A model generated the notes under the pieces. The model did not search any database. It was not told the origin of the DNA and saw only the letters and a program-made list of their open reading frames with translations. This document shows, one piece after another, positions 1 to 6,886 of a DNA stretch of 60,490 nucleotides (within the stretch, counting starts at the first letter, position 1; each line of letters starts with the position of its first letter). The translations under genes were made by a program, and so were the position numbers. This stretch comes from Lachnospiraceae bacterium (lineage in GTDB: Bacteria > Bacillota > Clostridia > Lachnospirales > Lachnospiraceae), in contig JAAVHZ010000057.1 in the NCBI GenBank assembly GCA_014799465.1, positions 1-60,490 on the forward strand. The letters run 5' to 3'.

Positions 1-2
1 AA

Positions 3-62
3 AAACGTTTTGTGATTAGCATGAATCCAATACAGTATTTGGAAGAAGTATTGTCTTTTTAA
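3..62 (+). CDS. C-terminal end of a gene cut by the window edge
   Basis: An open frame enters from the left edge and stops with TAA at 60-62. The last residues read KRFVISMNPIQYLEEVLSF. The piece is too short to name the protein. It is called because the frame is open to the edge and the next gene has its own ribosome binding site 180 bases further on. It could be chance. Confidence 0.3.
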   Translation, partial: KRFVISMNPIQYLEEVLSF

Positions 63-256
63 AAATTAGTAAATTGCTAAGCCGGAATGATGGAAATATT
101 CATGCGTTTGTCCTGATTTTTTGCCAGGATATCTTGAAAATTCTGGATTTGTGTGTTATATTAATATTAATTATAAGGTATTTTATGACGATATATAATG
201 TATAATTAGGTGTAAATACATGGAAGTTTATATTTTTTGTCAAAGGAGTGATGATT

Positions 257-1429
257 ATGAGTACCAATATTAACTCGAATCTTTTCCAGAGTTTTTCATC
301 CAGCAGTGGCAATTTTTTCGCAGATTATGCCAGCATTAAGAATGGCAGCTATGCCAAGCTTATGAGATCTTATTATGGCAAAGTATATGAGTCAAGTACA
401 TCAACGGCTGGTAGCAAGAAAAGCCGTTCAAGTAATGTTCTCGATAAAATTCTGGAAGAACGGAGAAATCCAAAGGTTTCCGAAGAAGTGCAGAAGGCAA
501 ATGCGAATCTGACAAGTGGGATTTCGAGTCTGAAGAGTTCTGTTTCAGTGTTACAGGATGAAAAGACCTATACAGACACAGAGAAGGGTCAGACTGCGGA
601 AGAAAAGGTTGTTTCTGCAATGAAAGATTATGTGTCACAGTATAATAATGTTGTGAGTACGGCAAAACATTCCACATTGTCAGGCAAGACATCACATGTT
701 GCGAGTGTGATGCGTAGCACAGCTCAGAATGCTGATAAGCTTGCAGAAATGGGCATTACGATTAATAGTAATGGAACGCTTCAGATAAATGAAGGTAAGT
801 TGAAGGCAACAGATATCTCGAAGGTGCAGGAGCTGTTTTCGAACAAAAAAGTCACAAGTTATGGTTCTACGGTTATGTCGCGTCTTCAGTTTGCGGGCGT
901 TGCAGCAAGTGCAAAGACGTCTAGCAGTGAGAAGACAAACAACACGGCAGGTTCCGCAGCAGCCTCTCTCAAGGCAGATGGTGAATTGCTTGCATCCGAT
1001 AAATTATTTGAAAAGATAAAGGATAAGGATGGCAAGGAGACATACGATATTGACAAAATTTTTGCTACGGCAAAGAGTTTTGTAAGCAATTACAACAGTA
1101 TGCTTGATTCAGACAAATCCAGTTTAAATTCCGGAGTATCAGCAAATCTGCTTCGAATCAAGGAAAAAACGGAACAAAATTCTGATGCACTTAAACAGTT
1201 TGGTATCAGTGTGGACAGGAATGGCAGAATGAAGATTGATGAGGAGACATTTAAAAAATCAGATATGTCCAAGGTGCAGAAATTATTCAAAGACTATGGT
1301 GCTTCTATTGCAAGCAGTGCATCACTTGTAGATTATTATATGACTACACAGGCTGATGCTGCCAGCGGTTATACGTCTGCAGGCACATATAATGTACAGG
1401 GAAGTGTCCGCTATGAGGATTTCATGTAA
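257..1429 (+). CDS. FliD-like repeat protein of unknown role
   Basis: A 390-residue protein rich in Ser, Thr, Lys and Ala, with no signal peptide or membrane helix. AAAGGAG at 242-248 is 8 bases from the ATG at 257, so the GTG at 248 and ATG at 251 are rejected. The middle and C-terminal parts each contain a similar segment: a helical stretch with YNN/YNS, then GITINSNGTLQINE in one and GISVDRNGRMKIDE in the other, then S.VQ.LF. That pattern is the one seen in the C-terminal region of the flagellar cap protein FliD, where a glycine-rich turn, L.ID and V..LF recur. Real FliD is a filament cap; this protein has no flagellar neighbours here, so a surface or stress-related role is equally possible. 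Followed by a clear terminator, so it is a single-gene unit. Confidence 0.5.
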   Translation: MSTNINSNLFQSFSSSSGNFFADYASIKNGSYAKLMRSYYGKVYESSTSTAGSKKSRSSNVLDKILEERRNPKVSEEVQKANANLTSGISSLKSSVSVLQDEKTYTDTEKGQTAEEKVVSAMKDYVSQYNNVVSTAKHSTLSGKTSHVASVMRSTAQNADKLAEMGITINSNGTLQINEGKLKATDISKVQELFSNKKVTSYGSTVMSRLQFAGVAASAKTSSSEKTNNTAGSAAASLKADGELLASDKLFEKIKDKDGKETYDIDKIFATAKSFVSNYNSMLDSDKSSLNSGVSANLLRIKEKTEQNSDALKQFGISVDRNGRMKIDEETFKKSDMSKVQKLFKDYGASIASSASLVDYYMTTQADAASGYTSAGTYNVQGSVRYEDFM

Positions 1430-1457
1430 TCCGTTTTAAGGAAAGATAAGGATATAT

Positions 1458-1508
1458 AGGATGCGAATCAACCAGAGTTTGGTCTGAGGGTTCGCATCCT
1501 GTCTTTTT
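1458..1508 (+). terminator. Rho-independent terminator
   Basis: A perfect 10-bp stem, AGGATGCGAA at 1458-1467 and TTCGCATCCT at 1491-1500, is followed by GTCTTTTTC. It closes the FliD-like gene. Confidence 0.85.
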
Positions 1509-1605
1509 CTGTGGATTGCTTCTGAAATATTATATGTAAGGGGTTTTTAAGAAATGGAAGGAAAACAAGTATGAGTACTTTTTGAAATAGTGAGGGCAAT
1601 AGTCT

Positions 1606-1920
1606 GTGAATAAAAGAATTAGAAAGAAACAATTAAAAAAGACTGAAACCTATGTAAATCCGAAAGAAACATGGAATTTAGATATAACATTTGCAAAATT
1701 TGTTTTGCCAAGAATGAGAGCATTTAGGAGATATGTTAAAGGTTATCCTGATTTTGCATTTAGTTCAATGAATGAATGGTATGAAGCTATTGATAAAATG
1801 ATTGCAGCATTTCAGCTTATTGCTGATGGGAAAAGGTTTGAGTTTATGCCGGAAGAATATAAAGTGATGGATGAAGGTTTAGATTTATTTAGAGAATATT
1901 ATTTTCATTTGTGGTGGTAA
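1606..1920 (+). CDS. Small protein of unknown function, phage-protein-like
   Basis: A 104-residue protein starting at GTG 1606, with GAGGG about 9 bases upstream. It has a basic N terminus (KKQLKK) followed by YVNPKETWNLD and FAKFVLPRMRAFRRY, then a helical, aromatic C terminus ending in HLWW. From memory, proteins with the pattern VNPKETWNLD...FAK..LPR are common in Firmicutes phages and scattered in chromosomes, function unknown. No phage genes surround it. There is no membrane segment. It stands alone between two terminator-like hairpins. Confidence 0.6.
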   Translation: MNKRIRKKQLKKTETYVNPKETWNLDITFAKFVLPRMRAFRRYVKGYPDFAFSSMNEWYEAIDKMIAAFQLIADGKRFEFMPEEYKVMDEGLDLFREYYFHLWW

Positions 1921-1942
1921 AGTATAGATTTCATAAAAAATT

Positions 1943-1973
1943 TGGATATTGTTAAAGCCTCCTGCATATACAT
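1943..1973 (+). promoter_or_regulatory. Possible SigE-type promoter of spoIVA
   Basis: ATATT at 1946-1950 is followed 14 bases later by CATATACA at 1965-1972. This resembles the mother-cell SigE consensus (ATATT, 14-15 bases, CATACA.T) with mismatches in both boxes. spoIVA is a SigE gene in Bacillus, so the position fits, but the match is imperfect. Confidence 0.4.
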
Positions 1974-1998
1974 ATAACAGTATATACAGGAGGCTTTT
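1954..1998 (+). promoter_or_regulatory. Hairpin covering the spoIVA ribosome binding site
   Basis: AAGCCTCCTG (1955-1964) pairs perfectly with CAGGAGGCTT (1987-1996), and the stem continues inward (CATATAC with GTATATA, one mismatch). The 3' arm holds AGGAGG, the Shine-Dalgarno sequence for the ATG at 2001, and ends in TTTT. It can act as a terminator for the gene upstream and would block spoIVA translation on read-through RNA. Confidence 0.7.
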
Positions 1999-2000
1999 CT

Positions 2001-3476
2001 ATGGAAAATTATAATTTATACAAAGATATTGCAGATAGGACAAACGGAGAAATTTACATTGGAGTCGTGGGACCGGTAAGAACAGGAAAATCCACATTTA
2101 TAAAAAGATTTATGGATATATTAGTACTGCCTGATATGACAGATGAAGCAGCAAAGTCAAGAACACGTGATGAGCTTCCGCAAAGTGCGGCAGGAAAAAC
2201 AATAATGACTACAGAGCCTAAGTTTATTCCAAAAGATGCGGCAGTTATACCTGTATCAGATAACAGTGAGATAAAGATAAGGCTTATAGATTGTGTGGGA
2301 TACATGACTAATGGTGCCACAGGGCATCTGGAAAATGATGCGGAAAGAATGGTAAAGACTCCATGGTATGATACGGAGATACCATTTACAAAGGCAGCAG
2401 AAATTGGTACATATAAGGTTATTCACGAACATTCAAATATAGGTTTTGTTATTACTACTGACGGTTCTTTTGGGGAAATTGAAAGAGAAAATTATGTAAA
2501 ACCGGAAGAAGAAACTATCAGACAGCTAAAACAGCTTGGGAAACCATTTGTTGTGATTCTGAATTCGTCAAGACCATATTCAGAAGAAACAAAAAATTTA
2601 GCAGAACAGATATCGGAAAAAAATAATGTAACCGTATTTCCTGTAAACTGCCAGCAGCTAAAAAAGGATGATATACTTAATATTTTAAATACTGTGTTAA
2701 ATGAATTTCCAATCAGCGAGACGGATTTTTATCTTCCGAAATGGGTAGAAATGCTGGATAATGAGCACTGGTTAAAAAAAGAAATAATTCAGAATATAAA
2801 AAATATTCTTCCGAACCTAAAGTACATGAAAGATGTCAGGGAAGAGCTATTTGACAGTCCATGTCAATATGTAAAGAAGTATAAAATAGAAGATAAGAAC
2901 CTTGCAAACGGTATTGTGAAGGTTATTGTAAATCTTATGGATGACTTTTATTATCAGGTTTTAAGCGAACTTACGGGAACAGATATACCTGATGAATACA
3001 GACTGATAAAAAGCCTTCAGGATTTTGCAGTGTTAAAAAACAGCTATTCCAGAGTTAAATATGCTATGGATGAAGTAAAAGCAAGAGGATATGGAGTGGT
3101 TACACCTGACAGAAGTGAAATTACACTTGCCGAACCGGAGATAATCAAAAATGGCAATAAGTATGGTGTAAAGATAAAGGCAGAGGCACCGTCAATACAT
3201 ATGATAAAGGCAAATATACTTACGGAAATTGCACCTATAGTCGGAAGCGAAGAACAGGCAAAAGACCTTATCGAGTTTATAAAAGAGAACAGTCGTTTAA
3301 AGGAAGACGGAATATGGGAGACGAATATATTTGGAAAATCAATTGAACAGATTGTGGATGACGGAATACACACAAAAATTTCAAGGCTTTCGGATGAAAC
3401 TCAGGAAAAGATGCAGAGTACATTACAGAAAATCACAAACGACAGCAATGGTGGAGTAATATGTATTATAATATAA
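2001..3476 (+). CDS. spoIVA: Stage IV sporulation protein A, coat morphogenetic ATPase
   Basis: A 491-residue protein, almost the same length as Bacillus subtilis SpoIVA (492). In the mother cell SpoIVA binds the outer forespore membrane and polymerises by ATP hydrolysis to build the basement layer of the spore coat. Visible: the P-loop GPVRTGKST with the lysine at residue 30, the switch-like segment IDCVGYMTNGA, and a C terminus with isoleucines and a cysteine (GVICIII). The TRAFAC-type GTPase-like fold covers the first 240 residues; the rest is the middle and C-terminal polymerisation region. The ATG at 2001 has AGGAGG 7 bases upstream. This gene is the strongest sign that the organism has a sporulation programme. 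Confidence 0.97.
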   Translation: MENYNLYKDIADRTNGEIYIGVVGPVRTGKSTFIKRFMDILVLPDMTDEAAKSRTRDELPQSAAGKTIMTTEPKFIPKDAAVIPVSDNSEIKIRLIDCVGYMTNGATGHLENDAERMVKTPWYDTEIPFTKAAEIGTYKVIHEHSNIGFVITTDGSFGEIERENYVKPEEETIRQLKQLGKPFVVILNSSRPYSEETKNLAEQISEKNNVTVFPVNCQQLKKDDILNILNTVLNEFPISETDFYLPKWVEMLDNEHWLKKEIIQNIKNILPNLKYMKDVREELFDSPCQYVKKYKIEDKNLANGIVKVIVNLMDDFYYQVLSELTGTDIPDEYRLIKSLQDFAVLKNSYSRVKYAMDEVKARGYGVVTPDRSEITLAEPEIIKNGNKYGVKIKAEAPSIHMIKANILTEIAPIVGSEEQAKDLIEFIKENSRLKEDGIWETNIFGKSIEQIVDDGIHTKISRLSDETQEKMQSTLQKITNDSNGGVICIII

Positions 3477-3506
3477 ATTAATTGCAGACTGCACAATATA
3501 TTGCAT

Positions 3507-3553
3507 ATAGAGGGAAGGAATGTGTTATTATAATGCCTTGCCCTCTATTTTAA
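3507..3553 (+). terminator. Terminator after spoIVA
   Basis: ATAGAGGG-AAGG (3508-3518) pairs with CCTT-GCCCTCTAT (3536-3548) with a one-base bulge, followed by TTTTAAT. Confidence 0.75.
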
Positions 3554-3580
3554 TATTCTATTTCTAAAAGTTTTTATTTA

Positions 3581-3614
3581 TAAAAAATTTTTATATCTAA
3601 AAAATTTTTATATC
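3581..3614. repeat. Two tandem copies of a 17-bp AT-only unit
   Basis: TAAAAAATTTTTATATC occurs twice without a break (3581-3597 and 3598-3614), and a decayed copy (CTAAAAGTTTTTATTTA) lies just before. Non-coding, between the spoIVA terminator and the next gene. Confidence 0.8.
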
Positions 3615-3690
3615 TAAAAATGTAAAAATGTGATAGGATATACTTTAAATGTAGATGAATTTTACAAATATATAAAGAATGGAGGACTAT

Positions 3691-5394
3691 ATGGGACTGC
3701 ATGCATATTTGATAATTACACTTGTGGCATTGGTTATGTTTGCTTATACGGCGATACAGTCAAAGAAGAGTGCCATACGTCGTATGCAAAAAAAGATAAA
3801 GGAACAATGGGGGCATTTTTCAGAAAGGGAATATGAACAGAAAGAATATGATAAGATTGCTGATTATTTCAAAAAGATAAATGAATCAATGGAAGATAAA
3901 TCCTGTATTATTGATGATATTACATGGAATGACCTTGATATGGATACGGTGTTTATGGCAATGAATACCACATATTCATCAGCAGGTGAAGAGTGTCTTT
4001 ATAAAATATTAAGGATTACAAGAAGTGAAGAGAAAGAACTGAAAGAAAGAGACCGACTTTCGGAGTATTTTTCTTCCCATAAAAAAGAGGCTGAGAAGCT
4101 TCAGGAAATATATTATTCACTGGGCAGAACTAAAAATATATCTATTACAAAATTTATAGACAGGCTGTATGAACTTGATGAAAAGAGTAATATTAAGCAC
4201 TATATCCTTGATGCATTTTTGGGGGTATCATTTATTACACTGTTTATAGAACCGGTAATTGGAATAATGTTTAGTCTTTTTATGATAATATTAAATGTAT
4301 TTGTATATTATAGCAGGAAAGCAGAGATAGAGAGCTATTTTGTATGTTTCAAATATCTTGTATATATGCAGGAGGCGGCAAAACTTATAATTAAAGAAAA
4401 TTGTGACGGCATAAGCAGCTATACAAACAGACTTCGTGATATATGTAAAATATTATCACCAATCAGAAAAGGAGCATTTTTACTTGCTTCTGCAAAAATG
4501 GATGGCTCAATATCAGAAATTATAATGGAATATGTCAGGATGATTACACATGTTGATTTGATAAAGTTTAATTCCATGCTTAAGCTTACTAAGAAGCACT
4601 CTGAAGATGTAGAAGAATTGTTTGCTACACTTGGAAATATAGAGGCTATAATTGCAGTTGCTTCTTTTAGGGAAAGCCTGAATTTTTATACAAAACCTGA
4701 ATTTTCAGAGAATAAAAAGCCAGGAATTTATTTTAAGGATATCTATCACCCGCTGATAGATGAACCGGTTGCAAATAGTATGAGTGAGGAAAAATGTGTG
4801 CTTTTAACAGGTTCAAATGCATCAGGAAAATCCACTTTCTTAAAGACTGTTGCCATAAATGCCATATTTGCACAGACTATTTATACATGTACTGCAAAAG
4901 AGTATAAAACATCATATTATAATATTTATACATCAATGGCATTAAGAGATAATCTTCAAGGTCAGGAGAGTTATTATATTGTAGAAATAAAATCATTAAA
5001 AAGAATTCTGGATTGTATAGCTTCAGGTAAAAAAGTAATGTGTTTTGTGGATGAAGTGCTTCGCGGCACTAATACCGTAGAAAGAATAGCTGCATCCACA
5101 TATATACTGAAAAATCTTTCAGATTGTGGGGCAATGTGTTTTGCAGCTACGCATGATGTAGAACTTACACATATTTTGGAAAATGTATATGCCAATTATC
5201 ATTTTCAGGAAGAAGTCAGGGATGATGATGTGCTGTTTAATTATAATCTTTATGAAGGCAGGGCGGTATCACGAAATGCCATAAAACTTCTTAAAGTAAT
5301 GGGATATGAGAGTACTATTATAAAAAATGCCGAATCGGCAGCACAGAAATTTCTGGATACCGGAATGTGGGAAAGTTCGCAAAAATTCAGATAG
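3691..5394 (+). CDS. Membrane-anchored MutS-like ATPase
   Basis: A 567-residue protein. The N terminus is one hydrophobic helix (LIITLVALVMFAYTAI) followed by a basic stretch, so it is probably membrane-tethered. A second hydrophobic pair lies near residues 170-205. The C-terminal third is a MutS-type ABC ATPase domain: Walker A TGSNASGKSTFLKT, a Walker B-like CFVDEVLRGTNTVE, and the H-loop FAATHDVEL. It lacks the mismatch-recognition domains of MutS. Such MutS-related membrane proteins are common in Clostridia; their role is unknown and mismatch repair should not be assumed, especially as true mutS lies at 34499. The start is the ATG at 3691, 5 bases after GGAGG, not the ATG at 3679 that overlaps it. 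Confidence 0.85.
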   Translation: MGLHAYLIITLVALVMFAYTAIQSKKSAIRRMQKKIKEQWGHFSEREYEQKEYDKIADYFKKINESMEDKSCIIDDITWNDLDMDTVFMAMNTTYSSAGEECLYKILRITRSEEKELKERDRLSEYFSSHKKEAEKLQEIYYSLGRTKNISITKFIDRLYELDEKSNIKHYILDAFLGVSFITLFIEPVIGIMFSLFMIILNVFVYYSRKAEIESYFVCFKYLVYMQEAAKLIIKENCDGISSYTNRLRDICKILSPIRKGAFLLASAKMDGSISEIIMEYVRMITHVDLIKFNSMLKLTKKHSEDVEELFATLGNIEAIIAVASFRESLNFYTKPEFSENKKPGIYFKDIYHPLIDEPVANSMSEEKCVLLTGSNASGKSTFLKTVAINAIFAQTIYTCTAKEYKTSYYNIYTSMALRDNLQGQESYYIVEIKSLKRILDCIASGKKVMCFVDEVLRGTNTVERIAASTYILKNLSDCGAMCFAATHDVELTHILENVYANYHFQEEVRDDDVLFNYNLYEGRAVSRNAIKLLKVMGYESTIIKNAESAAQKFLDTGMWESSQKFR

Positions 5395-5411
5395 GACAAG
5401 ATATTAAAATT

Positions 5412-5440
5412 TTGACACATTAACTAAATTATGTTAAAAT
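5412..5440 (+). promoter_or_regulatory. SigA promoter of tyrS
   Basis: TTGACA at 5412-5417, a 17-base spacer, TAAAAT at 5435-5440, and TG one base before the -10. No T-box leader fits in the roughly 30 bases left before the gene. Confidence 0.8.
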
Positions 5441-5475
5441 TATTTGATTGATAAAACGAAATGGAGGAATATAAA

Positions 5476-6705
5476 ATGTCACAAAATGTATATGACGTTT
5501 TAGTGGAGCGTGGTTTTATAGAACAGGCTACACATGAAGATGAAATACGTGAAATGTTAGGTAAGGAAAAAGTTACCTTTTATATAGGTTTTGATGCAAC
5601 TGCAGACAGTCTTACGGCAGGACATTTTCTTACGATAATGGCGATGATGCATATGCAGAAGGCGGGTCACAGACCGATAGCACTTTTAGGCGGAGGAACT
5701 ACAATGATAGGTGACCCGTCAGGAAAGTCAGATATGAGAACTATGATGACAAGGGAAAAAATAGATTATAATGCTGCCAGATTCAAAGAACAGTTGTCAA
5801 GATTCATTGACTTTGATAATGACAATGCCATTATAGAAAATAATGCAGACTGGCTGTTAGACCTTAATTATGTGGAATTCTTAAGAGAAATAGGAGTTCA
5901 TTTTTCAGTGAACAAGATGCTTACTGCAGAATGTTATAAGCAGAGAATGGAAAAAGGACTTACATTTTTTGAATTTAATTATATGCTTATGCAGTCATAT
6001 GATTTCTGGAAGCTGAATAAAATGCATGGCTGTACTCTCGAAATGGGAGGAAATGACCAGTGGTCCAATATAATCGGTGGTGTGGAACTTATAAGAAGAA
6101 AAGAAAATAAACCGGCATACGGACTTACATTTAAGCTTCTGACTACCAGCGAAGGCATTAAGATGGGCAAGACCATGAAAGGGGCTGTATGGCTTGATGC
6201 AGAGAAGACTTCACCATATGAGTTTTACCAGTACTGGAGAAATATAGAGGATGTGAAGGTTGAGGAGTGTCTTGGACTTCTTACATTTTTACCAATGGAT
6301 GAAGTAAGAAGGCTTGGAGCATTGGAAGGTGCAGAGATAAATAAGGCTAAAGAAGTGCTTGCATACGAGATAACTAAGATTGTACATGGTGAAGAGGAAG
6401 CAGAAAAAGCACAGGAAGCAGCGAGGGCAGTATTTGCCAGCGGAGGCAAGAGTGAAAATATGCCTACAACTGAATATGAACAGGCAGTATTTGAAGATAT
6501 GGATATTCTTTCAATACTCGTAGATACCAAGCTTGCGAAGAACCGTTCAGAGGCAAGAAGACTCGTTACACAGGGTGGTGTATCTGCAAATGATGTAAAG
6601 ATTACAGAGATTGATAAGAAGTTTACTAAGGATGATTTTGATGATGAAGGTTCTCTTATTATCAAAAAAGGTAAGAAGGGTTTCCATCAGATTAAGATTA
6701 AATAA
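5476..6705 (+). CDS. tyrS: Tyrosyl-tRNA synthetase
   Basis: A 409-residue class I aminoacyl-tRNA synthetase that charges tRNA-Tyr. Visible: [13 protein letters not shown] (the HIGH-region equivalent), [13 protein letters not shown], the tyrosine pocket region [20 protein letters not shown], and KMGKT standing for KMSKS. A C-terminal S4 RNA-binding domain runs from about residue 345 ([17 protein letters not shown]). The length is normal. The chosen ATG at 5476 is 8 bases after GGAGG; an in-frame ATG at 5461 overlaps the ribosome binding site and is rejected. It has its own promoter and may share a transcript with the small membrane protein and alaS. Confidence 0.97.
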   Translation: MSQNVYDVLVERGFIEQATHEDEIREMLGKEKVTFYIGFDATADSLTAGHFLTIMAMMHMQKAGHRPIALLGGGTTMIGDPSGKSDMRTMMTREKIDYNAARFKEQLSRFIDFDNDNAIIENNADWLLDLNYVEFLREIGVHFSVNKMLTAECYKQRMEKGLTFFEFNYMLMQSYDFWKLNKMHGCTLEMGGNDQWSNIIGGVELIRRKENKPAYGLTFKLLTTSEGIKMGKTMKGAVWLDAEKTSPYEFYQYWRNIEDVKVEECLGLLTFLPMDEVRRLGALEGAEINKAKEVLAYEITKIVHGEEEAEKAQEAARAVFASGGKSENMPTTEYEQAVFEDMDILSILVDTKLAKNRSEARRLVTQGGVSANDVKITEIDKKFTKDDFDDEGSLIIKKGKKGFHQIKIK

Positions 6706-6723
6706 TAGATTGGAGTGATGGTT

Positions 6724-6861
6724 ATGACATTATTACAAGGATTAATATGGTATCCGGTTGTATTCATACTAATGATTGTTATTATAGTATGTGCTGTTCT
6801 TGCAGGCAAAAAGCTCAGGGACATAAAGGATGCAAAAGAAAAGGATAATATAGAGTTATAG
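6724..6861 (+). CDS. Small one-helix membrane protein, 45 residues
   Basis: GGAG at 6712-6715 precedes ATG 6724 by 8 bases (an ATG at 6718 is closer). The peptide has a hydrophobic helix (YPVVFILMIVIIVCAVLAG) followed by a charged tail (KKLRDIKDAKEKDNIEL). It fills the gap between tyrS and alaS and lies 25 bases before alaS. The amphipathic charge layout, the ribosome binding site and the snug position support a real gene. Function unknown. Confidence 0.6.
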   Translation: MTLLQGLIWYPVVFILMIVIIVCAVLAGKKLRDIKDAKEKDNIEL

Positions 6862-6886
6862 GATTACATGAAAGGGACAGACTGCA

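Noticed and set aside
73-88. TAAA and GCCGGAAT before the FliD-like gene as a flagellar sigma promoter
   Set aside because: Spacing between the boxes is 7 (or 17) bases rather than about 15, so the match fails.
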